Of a stretch of DNA of 64,000 nucleotides, positions 11,807 through 22,785 are shown piece by piece (position 1 is the stretch's first letter; the number at the start of each line of letters is the position of its first letter). This DNA comes from Bathynomus jamesi. Lineage: Eukaryota; Arthropoda; Malacostraca; Isopoda; Cirolanidae. The stretch is taken from positions 232,501-296,500 of the forward strand of contig JAJOZX010000481.1 in assembly GCA_023014485.1 (NCBI GenBank), read 5' to 3'. Below the pieces are notes generated by a model. That model was not told the origin of the DNA. It saw only the letters and a list, made by a program, of their open reading frames with translations, and searched no databases. The position numbers were made by a program, and so were the translations under genes.

Positions 11807-11949
11807 AGGTCGCCTCTGTTATATGACTTTAGATTTCGCGAAACTACACGGATTAAATTATAATACTTTTAAACTATTCCGCAAACTTATTTGCGTCACC
11901 GTTTTCAGATGGCTTCCTTTCATCTTATATATATATATATATATACGTA

Positions 11950-13353
11950 CCGGGTGCGGCAAAAGTAACGCCCTTTTAATAATTGTATCTTTATAGTTTT
12001 ATACAGTATAATTTTTTAGTTTTATATTGTATCATTTTGTTTCTTTTATTTTTACAGAAATTCTGAATAAATATGGCCTTGCGATTGACGAGAGAACAAA
12101 GAGTGAAAGCAGTTAAACATTATTACCAAAACAATAACAATGGAGCTAAAGCCGCTCGTTTGTTATCAGAAGAATTTAACATTCGACAAGTACAGAGCCG
12201 CAATATCACAAGTCTAATTAGGAAATTTGAAAGAACCGGAAGCGTAAGTGATGCCACAAGATCAGGGAGGCCAGTTTCAGCAACAACCTTAGAAAAGTCC
12301 GATGAATTAAGAGAATCATTGTTGCACACTCCTCAAAAATCCAGTAGACGTCTTTCTACAGAGTTGGGTATCAGTGACAGAAGTGTCCGTAGACTCTTAA
12401 AGAAGAACAAGATGAAGCCTTACATCCCTCGCGTGTTACAGAGCTTGCATGATGGAGATGCAGATAGACGATTAGAGTTTTGCGAAAATTTCCTGAATAA
12501 AGTCAATGAAGATGAGACCTTTCTTGATAAGATATGGTGGTCAGATGAGGCAACATTCAAATTGAACGGGCATATCAATCGCCATAATTGTGTGTACTGG
12601 AGCGATGTTAACCCACATGTTATCTTGGAAAAAGACGTTAACCTACCAGGAGTGACAGTTTGGGCAGCCATCTCTTCCATGGGAATAATAGGCCCGATAT
12701 TCTTTGATAGTACTGTTAATCAAGATAATTATTTACAAATGCTGCAAACTGAATTCTGGCCGAGAGTTAGAAATCAGAATGGAATTTACTTTCAACAGGA
12801 TGGTGCGCCACCCCACTATGGGTTACTCGTTAGGGAATGGTTAAATTTAAATTTCGAAGGGAGGTGGATAGGACGACGTGGAGCAATTGAGTGGCCAGCA
12901 CGATCGCCAGACCTAACACCACCTGACTTTTTCTTGTGGGCTGTACTGAAAGATCTTGTTTACAAGGTCAAACCGAAAACACTTCCTGAATTAAGACAAA
13001 CAATTCGTGAAAAATGTACTACAATTAACGTAGAAATGTGTCAAAAGGTTTGTAGAAGTGTTGCTGGTAGGGTTCAGTGTTGTATTGAACACCAAGGGGA
13101 GCATTTTGAACATGTTCATTAGGTTAGTAAATACTATGTATGTAGAGTACATTTTTTTAAGGTGTATTGAGCCAACCACAAAATTAATTAAATTCCAGTT
13201 ATTTTTTAGTTTTTACTGAGAAAGTACTTATTTTTTCTTAAAATGCTGTATTTTTCTTAAAAACCTTATTATTTCTCTTAAAATGCTGTAATTGATTTAT
13301 TTCCTTCAATAAAAGAGAATAAACTAAAAAGGGCGTTATTTTTGCCGCACCCG

Positions 13354-13355
<2 letters not shown>
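11950..13355 (+). mobile_element. Intact-looking mariner element, DD41D type
   Basis: Inverted repeats of about 28 bp begin CCGGGTGCGGCAAAA and differ at one position. TA duplications lie at 11948-11949 and 13356-13357. The 1406-bp element holds one uninterrupted transposase frame. It is inserted in a TA-rich tract and has a long (TA)n(GT)n tract on its right. With matching ends and an open frame it is the best candidate here for a recently active element. Confidence 0.9.
12073..13122 (+). CDS. Mariner transposase, DD41D type
   Basis: This 349-residue protein is full length for a mariner transposase, which cuts and pastes its element at TA dinucleotides in the nucleus. Residues 1-120 hold two helix-turn-helix units, with SGRPVSAT between them as the linker that binds the inverted repeats. 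The catalytic acids are in WWSDEATF (about residue 158), FQQDGAPPH (about 242) and TPPDFFLW; 41 residues separate the last two, giving DD41D. RSPDLTPPDFF is the counterpart of the family's YSPDLAP motif. The ATG chosen is the first in frame and lies 123 bp inside the left end. No stop or frameshift interrupts it. Activity cannot be judged from sequence. Confidence 0.9.
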   Translation: MALRLTREQRVKAVKHYYQNNNNGAKAARLLSEEFNIRQVQSRNITSLIRKFERTGSVSDATRSGRPVSATTLEKSDELRESLLHTPQKSSRRLSTELGISDRSVRRLLKKNKMKPYIPRVLQSLHDGDADRRLEFCENFLNKVNEDETFLDKIWWSDEATFKLNGHINRHNCVYWSDVNPHVILEKDVNLPGVTVWAAISSMGIIGPIFFDSTVNQDNYLQMLQTEFWPRVRNQNGIYFQQDGAPPHYGLLVREWLNLNFEGRWIGRRGAIEWPARSPDLTPPDFFLWAVLKDLVYKVKPKTLPELRQTIREKCTTINVEMCQKVCRSVAGRVQCCIEHQGEHFEHVH

Positions 13356-13436
<81 letters not shown>

Positions 13437-13513
13437 CCTATGGGCGTGTGAGCGCGTGCACCGATGCACCCGTACAAATAAAAAACTATCAGGATTTGAA
13501 CCCAGTACCGCTA

Positions 13514-13558
<45 letters not shown>
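13356..13558. repeat. (TA)n, (GT)n and (GA)n microsatellites
   Basis: A TA tract and a long GT tract run to 13434. After about 80 bp of ordinary sequence, a (GA)n tract fills 13514-13557. Open frames reading through here are low-complexity artefacts. Confidence 0.95.
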
Positions 13559-13561
<3 letters not shown>

Positions 13562-13819
13562 TAAAATTTTTAACCCTTAAAAGCACATATCAAAATGCGA
13601 TGGTTGAAATTTTCGAATGTACGTTTAATTATTTCGATGAATTTTATTGGCCATTTTGGTTGGAAAGAGGGTCAGAGGGACATTTTTTTTTTTAAGGACC
13701 TCCTTCGGTGTCCTCGAAATTGGTTTTATGACGGGCTTTACAACGAAAAAAAATTAATTTTAAGAATTTCAGCGTGAAATTCACATCATTCGATAACTGA
13801 AAATTTAGAGAACCGATTA
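13559..13819. other. No feature recognised
   Basis: Ordinary AT-rich sequence between the microsatellites and the next transposon. No coding, RNA or repeat signal is seen. Confidence 0.5.
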
Positions 13820-13821
13820 TA

Positions 13822-16800
13822 GTCCGGTAGCACAGACCCTGATTTTACTGGAACCCAGCATTGTTTGTTATAAAGCAAATTTTTACATATTTTGAAAGTT
13901 ATACCACCCCATTCAAGAATCCATCGGGTGTACACCTGACCCCCGCTTGGCTTTTTCAATATGGCAGCCATTTTTCAAGATGGCCGGCGAAACTGAAAAA
14001 TCCCATATCCTGGTCAATACTTGATGGATTTTGATGATCTTCGTGTCATTTCTAGGGGTTTTTAGGATGATGAGTTGATCTGGAGGGGTTGCAGATACTT
14101 TGGGAGTCGTTTTGACCCACATTCCTCAATACTCAAGGTCATTGGAGGTCAAACGCCCCCCGAAATAAGGAATATCCCATATCCCGGGCAGTCGTGGAGC
14201 TATTTTGGTGATCTTACTGTCGTTTTTATGGTTTTGGGCGAGACTGAGTAGTTCTATAGGGTTTAAAATGAAATCAGGGATTATTTTCCCCATGGTAAGG
14301 TGAATTCCAATATGTCTAATTATTCCTCTTATTTTTTTCAGGTTCTTGAGATTATTGCTGATGGTGCTACCCACCTGGTGGTTTGATGACGTCTTGGTTG
14401 TGCTGATTCCAAAATTGTTTTTTGACTGCTGAATATGGAGAATATACCAGGTGAGCATTGTTTAGTTTTCATTTGCTGAGGATAAATTATTTCAATGCGA
14501 TTTGTACTCTGAAGAATGGGTAAACAAAATTCTTATTTTTCAGGTTCTACAAAAGCTGCAGACGAATGTCTCTTCAAGGATTTCCTGCGTAGCTGTCCTG
14601 GAGGTCAGAAAGGTCTTTCAAATTGTGGGAGGATTCAGAAAATCATAGAGAGCAGCGACATCAGAAGGCAGCCAGATGTTAGAGCGAGACTAGAGCCTCT
14701 CTTGGAAGATGGAGCAAAAATCCTTTGTTGTCACAAGAACTGTGTTTCTACTTATGTGTCCAAGCGGAATTTATCAGCATCCATGAAAAAGAGAGAATGT
14801 GATACCCCTACAGTGGAGCCAAAAAGACTACGTAGTGCTGTTCTCAGTGAAGGCCCAGTATATGACCCTAAAAAATACTGTCTCTTTTGTTTGAAAGTCA
14901 GTAAGTGTATATTACCCGAGAAATATGACATCAAAGTTCCGGTGCAATACCGCATTCCAGCATCTAGGTTTATGACCAATAAGCTCGGTGATAAAAAAAC
15001 AAATTACAAAGATGTGTTGATAGAAAAGTGTAAACTGAAAAATGATGAGCAGGGACAAGTTGTACTCAGTAGGTTGTTGGGCATGAAAGGAAATTTACTG
15101 GCTGAAGAAGCCCGATACCATAAAGATTGTATGTCTACCTTTCATGTTGAGGTTCATAGAGTTTGCCAGAATAAGTCAAGGGTTGAACCTGAAGACCGTC
15201 CCTTCATTGCTTTGTGTGTAGAACTGTCGAAGGACAAAATGAAACCATGGAATTCAATTAAAGTAGAGAAGCTTTGCCATGCTGATTCACTTCTATGAAT
15301 TTAAGAAACTAGGCTGTCCCATGATTATGGAGTCTCCAGTGCGTGGCAGAAAATCAGTGGACATCCTAGCAACTGTAACCCAGCACAATGACATCATCCC
15401 ACAAATCCTGAAACTACACGCTTTGAGTGGTTGTGACACAGTTGCAGCAATACATGGCATCGGCAAAGCCACTGCCATTGCCACAGCCAAGAAGGGTCGG
15501 AAGCTAGACAAGCTGGGGTCCCTTGATGCATGCTCTGACCATATCGAGAAAGAGGCAATAGCGTTCATTGTTGCATGCTATGGGGGATAAGAAATCCTCA
15601 TCTCTTACTGAGTGTCGTCAGCGAGTATGGGCTCAGAAGACAGGGAAGTCGGGAACTGCTGCACCCAAACTATGTTCTCTACCACCAACAACTGAAGCTT
15701 TCCATCAAAATGTGCTCAGAGCCCACTACACTGTGGCGAACTGGCTCGATGCACTAAAGTATGACCCACCACCACTTGATCCTGTGCATTATGGGTGGGA
15801 GAGAGACGAACGAAACAAACAGAGTTCTCATCCCAAAAACAGTTGGTGAAGGAGTGTGCTTAGCACCAGATGAAGTTCTGAAGCTAATCAGATGTGGGTG
15901 TGAATCACAATCAGCATGCAGGGAGAGTCGCCTCGGCTGCATGGGACGCGGAATCCCTTGCACAATGTTCTGTGCATGTGGCAGCGGCTTGGATTGCAAC
16001 AATCCATTGACCCAAAACGCAAACGAAGAGCAGACTAATGATCCTGACGATCCTGACACAACCATGTCTTTTGATATTTGCTCCCAATAAATGGTTACCT
16101 AATGTGAATAACTGCCTCAAAGTTGTCAATGCCAATCCCCCAGCTAGGTGTGAGCTTTGTTTTGCTTACGAGGTCATATCTTGTAGCTTTGCAACCTTCC
16201 ATAGAATGCGTGTCCCCTGCACTTCAGCATAAATTGTGGTTTATATCCGAATATCCATATCCATATAACGTGGGTTATGTCATTTAAGCATTATGATCTG
16301 GTTTTATCTGCAGAAAAGATGTTAAGTGCTCAGCAGTTAGCTAGACTGTAGAAATTGTCACTGAAATAAAGCAAATACAGTGATGTCAACTGTGGCATTA
16401 TCATATTTCAAGGCCAAACTTTAACCTCAAATGACCTTGACTTGACCCATGGAGTTGCAAAATGATATCCTACTGTTATATGTGCCTATAGAACTACTCA
16501 GTCTCACCCAAAACCATAAAAACGAGAGTAAGATCACCAAAATATCTCCACGACTGCCCGGGATATGGGATATTCCTTATTTCTGGGGGCGTTTGACCTC
16601 CAATGACCTTGAGTATTGACGAATGTGGGTCAAAACGACTCCCAAAGTATCTGCAACCCATCCAGATCGACTCATCATCCTAAAAACCCCTAGAAATGAC
16701 ACCAAGAATCAAGATCATCAAAATCCATCAAGTGCTGACCAGGATATGGGATTTTTCAGTTTCACCGGCCATCTTGGAAAATGGCGGCCATATTGAAAAA

Positions 16801-16921
16801 GCCAAGCGGGGATCAGGTGTACACCCTATAGATTCTTGAATGGGGTGGTATAAGCTTTCAAAATATGCCAAGATTTGCTTTATAACAAACAATGAAGGGT
16901 TCCCACCCTGTGCAACCGGAC
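13822..16921 (+). mobile_element. TA-flanked transposon with long inverted repeats, FEN/CXC family, deleted copy
   Basis: TA duplications lie at 13820-13821 and 16922-16923. The ends start GTCCGGT, and inverted similarity extends about 440 bp inward (13822 to about 14275, and about 16475 to 16921). Each arm carries AAGATGGC/GCCATCTT motifs, as does the larger relative at 31089-36572. The interior encodes pieces of the same protein type but lacks the long middle. At 3100 bp against 5484 bp it is an internally deleted or shorter family member. Confidence 0.8.
14516..16090 (+). pseudogene. FEN-like/CXC protein, internally deleted and frameshifted
   Basis: Frame 1 (14516-15298) gives two cysteine clusters: CCHKNC and, about 45 residues on, YCLFCL with a later YHKDC. 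These match the clusters in the protein at 31700-32311. Frame 2 (15279-15590) holds ALSGCDTVAAIHGIGKATA, the counterpart of the GCD...GxGK turn at 35660. Frames 3 and 4 (15568-16090) end in a Cys-rich CXC tail (CGCES, CMGRGIPC, CACGSG). The roughly 800-residue middle section of the long relative is absent, including its Glu and Asp-x-Asp cluster. Frameshifts lie near 15290, 15580 and 15780. It probably makes no active enzyme. Confidence 0.65.
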
Positions 16922-16923
16922 TA

Positions 16924-17200
16924 CAATGTAATTTTGAAAAATTTTATACAGTCTATTATTTTCATACGGATTTTATATTGATAATTTTATTGTGCGCTTC
17001 AGTAAAGTTAACTTATAACGAAGGAGTTGATTGGGTCGGAGCTCGTAGGAATCTCTTGACGTGGCAGTTACCCGAACGAAACGATTCAGCTGAATTCATG
17101 TTGCCTATTGCGTAAATTAGGCTGGGACATATTTTCCAACATATGGGTGGAGGGGTGGGGGGTGATTTATGTGGTATAATGTTATAATGTAATGTTATAA
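16924..17200. other. No feature recognised
   Basis: Unassigned sequence between the transposon and the LINE 3' region. It includes a short repeat of ATAATGTTATAATGTAATG. Confidence 0.4.
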
Positions 17201-17935
17201 TGTTTCAGACCAACAAAGACCCTAGGATCCACTCATGGCTGGTCTACCTAACTGTGTTCGTAATCGTGTATTGTGTATGTCCTCCGTGGTGGCGGAGGGG
17301 ACCTACAATTTTACGTGGGTTCCGAACCACAAGAACATAAGAAATTTATGTAAAAACTGCCGGTAAATTGGCAACGACCAATTTTTACGAAACTAAATAA
17401 TTATCAATTTAAAACTAATTAATTATCGATTTAAAACTAAAGATAGAATCTCTGGATCCAGAGGATCAAGTCATAATAGACTACTATCCACAAATATGTT
17501 ACACTCTATATCTATTTATAACGGACATGCAAATATATCAGATCCAAAGAATCCAGTCAATTTCATTACGGTATCCATCAAGTCACGGTCCATATCGATT
17601 GCGGACCAAGTCAAAATTTACAACCATATACATTACAATATATACACTTACGAGGAAAAGTGTAGGTGTGGCTGTAAAGACTGTACAGTAATGTAGAAAT
17701 GTGTGTGCACCCATTTTGGGTCTCCCATTTAAAGGTGTTTGTGGGGCAAGTGAAGATCATGAGTTTTTCAATACCTCACAGTACTATGGGGGGCACCGCT
17801 CGGCAGAGGAATCTCTTTAAATGGGGTGTGTAAGGACAGAGAGTATCCCCTAACCCAAGACGCTGCCTCCCTATATCCCACAACACTTGTGTTGAGCTGT
17901 GGGATCTATCCCCAGAAAGCCTTAATTTTACTACC

Positions 17936-20725
17936 TTAAACTATACCCTTTCTATCAACATATGCGTCTAATCGATTTTTAAACATGTTTATAGACGTGC
18001 TACTAATTACTTCTACCGGCAAACTATTCCAGCTATTTACTATTCTATGCGTAAAAAAGTTTTTCGCAACTGCTGTCTCGAACCTTCTACTTGTCAACTT
18101 ACACCCGTTATTTCTAGTCCTATTATATTGAGATATTTCGAAAAAGCTATCTCTATCTACGTTATCGAACCCATTCATAATTTTGAAAACCTGGATTAGA
18201 TCACCCCTTAACCTCCTAGTCTCGAGTGTTGTCAATTTTAACTCCTTAAGCCTATCCTCGTACGACTTTGACCTAAGCGACGGAATCATCTTAGTTGCTC
18301 GTCTTTGAACTCTTTCGATTTTGTCTATATCTTTGCGCATATGCGGATTCCAAAATTGGACCGCGTACTCCAAATGGGGTCTAACTAATGATTTATAAAG
18401 TGGAACTATAATATCGCGCGATTTGTACTCAAAATTTCGAGCTATAAAACCTAACACTTTGTTCGCCTTATTGACCGCTGCTGTACTTTGTTTCGCTACT
18501 TTTAAATCACCAGTGACTATAACTCCTAAATCTTTTTCCTGCTCTACGCTTGTTAAATCTTTCCCTGACATACTATACGCAAAATTACCGTTACGCGAAC
18601 CTATATGCAAAATTTTGCACTTATCAACGTTAAATCTCATTTGCCATGTGACTGACCAATCAACGATTTTATTCAGATCTTCCTGAATTTTACCTCTATC
18701 TTCGTCATTAATCGCCCTACCACCCAGCTTCGTGTCATCCGCAAACTTTGAAACTGTACTGACTAGGCCGACATCTAAATCGTTAATATATATAAGAAAA
18801 AGCAAGGGGCCCAATACAGAACCCTGAGGAACGCCACTCGCTACATTAGCCCAACACGACTCCGCTCCATCAACGACCACCCTCTGTTTCCTGCCTCGCA
18901 ACCACTCTTCTAGCCAATTTATTACTACACCCCTGATTCCATGAGCCTTAGTTTTTTCAATGAGTCTTTTGTGCGGCACGGTGTCAAACGCTTTTTGAAA
19001 ATCTAAATACACTACATCAACCGCCCGATGTCTATCGTAAACGTCAACCACGCTTTGGAAAAATTCTAAAAGATTAGTTAAGCAAGATTTGTTTCGCCTA
19101 AATCCGTGCTGCGTATTTCTAACTAGCTTATGCATTCTAAGTGTTCGACTATACGATCCCTAATTATTGATTCCAGTAGCTTACCTACAACAGACGTTAA
19201 ACTGATTGGCCTATAATTTCCCGCCGCACCTTTATCGCCTTTCTTAAAGATAGGTGTTACGTTTGCTAACTTGAAATTATCTGGTACGCACCCCTCAGAA
19301 ATAGACGCATTAAAAATCTTTGTTAGCGGCACAACAATGCTATCTTTTAATTCTTTTAGTTGTATGGGATATATGGAATCCGGCCCCGGTGATTTACGCG
19401 TTTTCATTTTATCAATATAGCGGTTACCCCCTTCACTAACCACTATATTATCCAAAATATTACCATTATCAAAGGTATTATGTCGTGACCGTAGGGATAT
19501 TTGTTACATCTTCTATAGTAAAAACTGACGTAAAAAATTCGTTTAGCAAGGTAGCCATTTCCTTTTTTCAGAAACTAGATCTCCGTTTACATTTTTCAAA
19601 GGCCCCAAGACGCTTTTTACTGGATTTCTATTATTGACGTATTGAAAGAATCGCTTGGGGTTTTCTTTACCGTCACGAGCTATGGAGATTTCAAATTCGC
19701 GCTTGGACTTTTTTATTACACTTTTCGCTTCACGCCTTAGAGATATGTAGTTGTTTCGTAACCACAAATTGTCTTTATCGCACTTATGTAGCCTATAAGC
19801 CCTATCTCTACTCTTTATAATGTCTCCTACTCTAGAAGTAAACCACAAGGGCTTGTTGTTTACTTTCGCACGCTTAATTTTGTACGGTACACATTCCTCA
19901 TTTATAGTCCTAAATACTGTTTCGAACGATTCCCACATTAGTTTTGCGTTGGAGTTCCCCATCACGTTTTCCCAATTGACGTGTGACAATTTATTTCGAA
20001 ATTTACTAAAGTCTGCGTGCTGGAAGTTAGGAATTTTCGTCGAGTTAGCTGGTTTCGAGTGACTTACTGAGAGGACAAACTCTACCATATTGTGATCGCT
20101 ATTGCCCAACGGTTCTATTATTTGAAGATCAGTAATTAGCCTATCATCCGTAGTTATTACTAAATCTAAAATACTGTCCAACCTCGTAGGTTCCCCAACC
20201 TTTTGAATAAGAAAGCTATCCTCGAGAAAATTAACTAAACGATTACCTTCCGCGTCTCCCTGCATTGTATCGTAATTTACGTTAGCGCAATTAAAGTCAC
20301 CCATAACTAAAGCCTGCTCACTACCGATTATTCGCTTTAGTTCACGATATAACGCTTCGTCCGTATCAGCTGTTTGATTAGGGGGCCTATATATAACCGC
20401 AACAACAAGTTTGCAGTTTGAAATCGTTCAATTTAAGTTCTGCTATAGTCGAATCTATCGGTTCTGGAATTGTGTGCTTTACTTCTATAACGTTCGCTAT
20501 ATTATCTTTGATATACAACATAACACCGCCTCCTCGCCTACCTATTCTGTTTTTAACAAAAAGTCTATAACCTTTAATTTGATACTCCCCTACAAAGTCA
20601 CGAGTTTCAGTGCTAAGCCACGATTCATTTATCGCAATTATATCATAGTCTTTACAAGCAATTAAAGAAAAAAATTCGTTTATTTTATTTCGTAGGCTAC
20701 GAGCATTTAAGGATAGAACCTTCAA
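17936..20725 (-). pseudogene. CR1-type LINE ORF2: endonuclease and reverse transcriptase, frameshifted
   Basis: In translation order: 20725-20387 holds the start of an APE-type endonuclease (LNARSLRNK, INESWL, GGGVMLYIK). 20304-19543 holds GDFNCANVNYD, SILDLVITTDD and GNSDHNMVEF, which complete its active site, plus a linker. 19455-19123 has KSPGPDSIYP and NYRPISLTSVVGKLLE. 19135-17936 has the RT palm: YLDFQKAFDTVPH, GVPQGSVLGPLLF, FADDTKLGG, then the thumb and a C-terminal region ending NSWNSLPVEV. Together they nick target DNA and copy the element's RNA there. Breaks near 20385, 19500 and 19130 disable it. The large RT frame is otherwise well preserved. Confidence 0.85.
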
Positions 20726-20775
20726 ATTGTTTGTAATTGCGACAACTTCGCGAGCGCAGTGGAAATTTATGGAAT

Positions 20776-21180
20776 TTACGCTGGGACCGTTCGAGTTACG
20801 GCAGCCTGAAAAGAAGAGACAGTATTATGAAATAGTCTTCCTAAACGCGCAGCTCCTACGTCATTAAGATGAAGTCCATCTCCGAGGAACAAGTCCCTCC
20901 TGCCGCAGAAACTGTTCCAAAAATTTCAAAATGCACTCCTTCCTGTTGGCAAAGAGACTTTAGGTTATTGTTAATATAGGTCGCCTTGCTGTAGAAATCG
21001 TTACGATGGATAATTCGAGGAAATATACCTGTTAAAACAATCTTATTAGTTTTTTCCTTTAATCGCTCTAGTAAGTCCCTGTACCTAGCCAGCAGTTCTT
21101 CCGATCTAGAATTCTTTAAAACGTTATTAGTACCGACCAAAACGTTATTAGTACCGACTAAAACGTTATTAGAATATCGG
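20776..21180 (-). pseudogene. LINE ORF1 remnant with SGNH-esterase-like domain
   Basis: The minus-strand reading gives VLVGTNNVL, SEELLARYRDLLERLKEK, TNKIVLTGIFPRI and then, after one frameshift near 20905, RRDLFLGDGLHLNDVGAARL and the stop at 20776-20778. The GDGLHLN box with Asp and His three residues apart is the terminal block of SGNH hydrolases. Such a domain is known in ORF1 of several CR1/L2 LINEs. The nucleophilic Ser block lies upstream and is lost to truncation. A 24-bp unit encoding NNVLVGT is duplicated near 21120-21170. The ORF ends about 50 bp before ORF2 begins. Confidence 0.6.
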
Positions 21181-21339
21181 TTCAAACAAATGGACAATAT
21201 AAAGTATGCATTCTGTGCCAACAAATTTAACTAAATGAAGGTTTATGCTATGACGAAAATCAAGAACAATGATTCTTATATTAATTGTTATATTGCTTCG
21301 TTGTGTACAAATTTGTTGAAATATATGAATTCTGATCAT

Positions 21340-21365
21340 GATATATACAGTATATATATATAAGG

Positions 21366-21397
<32 letters not shown>
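21340..21397. repeat. (TA)n microsatellite, interrupted
   Basis: Two TA tracts are split by AAGGCCC. Confidence 0.9.
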
Positions 21398-21400
<3 letters not shown>

Positions 21401-22481
21401 GTCCTAAATACCCAAATTCCTCCTACATTTTCGATGGTCATTGAAGTTTCATTAGCTCCTACATGTGATTTCTTTTTTTTTCCAAATATTTAATCACTTA
21501 TGTTTGCGTTAAGGTAGGAAGGGGTTTCGGATCTTTTAAACTATTTCCTAGTGATGCACCGATACCTCAATTTTGCCGATACCGATTAATCGGCCGATAC
21601 CAATTTGCCGATACCGATTAATTGGCATCAATTTAGAAAAATTATAAGTATAACCCAATGTAATGTATATTAATTAATATTATATTATTTATTATTTACT
21701 TTTATTTACTATAATAAAAACTTATTACTTAATTAGCGATGTGAGCTTGTTTTTTGTTTTTTAATAAAAATTTTGTATTGATACTCCAAAATATTATTCA
21801 CTGAGAATATTCGAGAATTTTCTTTTTTCTTAGTTTTAAGAGAGTTTTAGATTGTTTTACAGCTTTTTATATAATTCTAGAATATTTCAGAACCTTATGG
21901 AACTTTCTAGAATGTCTTAGAATATTCTAGACGATTCCAGAACATTCTGGAATACTCCGGATTTGGGAGAAAATAGTACCTATATAAAGGATGGCAAATT
22001 ATTTCCTTGGTTAGTTGTGGTTGTGTATAGCAAAAGCAAGTATCTACATGTGATTGTGATATTGTCTGTTGAGTCTTTTATGGTAGGCCAGGTAGTTCTT
22101 TTTGAAGTATTTTTTTTGCCATTTTGGATAATAATTTGAATAACAAATTGAAAGTGTTATTAAACTGGTTTTCTTAAGCTTAGCATTATTTATAACTGCT
22201 TGATCAGCTTGAATCATTCAAAATTATTTCAAATTTGTTTTTAAATTTATACATTTAAGATTGAATATTAGTATTGTTTTTTTAATATTATTTGGTTATT
22301 TACAACAAAAATATAGTACCCTATTTTATAACATTATAGCAAATAGAGCAAGCATCTACACATGATTTTCTTGTTCCTTAAGGGAACAGGGAAACCTTGA
22401 TAAGGTAGGGGAAATTTATGTTAGATATAATAAAAAGTCCATACATAACCTACATACATACAAATCCATACATACATACTG

Positions 22482-22785
22482 CGGTCCTATTCAAAGGAGT
22501 GACATAACGAAGGAGTGACATAACAAAGGAGTGACAAATCGGAGATAAAATTCAAAGGAGTGACACGAAAATACCAACAAAGAAGTAGAAAGAACAAATC
22601 CAGAGGAAAGAGAGGCTTGCAACTGTTAGGTTAGGTTAGGTTAGGCTGGGTTAGGTTAGGTTAGGTTTCTAGTTTTTTAAATAAAATCTTAATTTTAACA
22701 ATTCTGTCACTCCTTCGTTACGGTATTTATGTCACTCCTTTGTTATGTCACTCCTTTGAAATGTCACTCCTTCGATACAGACCCA
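22482..22785. mobile_element. MITE with repeated 14-bp arms and a TTAGG tract
   Basis: A perfect 8-bp duplication ACATACTG flanks it (22474-22481 and 22786-22793). The inverted arms are built from repeats of a unit like AAGGAGTGACATAAC: four on the left and four on the right in complement. No protein is encoded. An 8-bp duplication fits hAT-like mobilisation. It sits between the host hAT's left end and its coding region. Confidence 0.75.
22626..22666. repeat. Interstitial TTAGG telomeric repeat
   Basis: About seven TTAGG units, with one CTGGG interruption, lie in the centre of the MITE. TTAGG is the usual arthropod telomere repeat. Its position inside a MITE with a target duplication means it is not a chromosome end. 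Confidence 0.85.

Larger units (their letters stand above)
17201..21180 (-). mobile_element. CR1-type non-LTR retrotransposon (LINE), minus strand
   Basis: Read on the minus strand it has an esterase-bearing ORF1 remnant (20776-21180), an endonuclease and reverse-transcriptase ORF2 (17936-20725), and a 3' untranslated region to about 17200. The RT has FADDTK and GVPQGSVLGPLLF, typical of the CR1/L2 group. The 5' end is cut within ORF1, as expected for 5'-truncated LINEs. The 3' boundary is uncertain because no target duplication was found. Confidence 0.8.

Noticed and set aside
22626..22666. TTAGG array as a chromosome end
   Set aside because: It is short, internal to a MITE with target duplications, and flanked by kilobases of other DNA.
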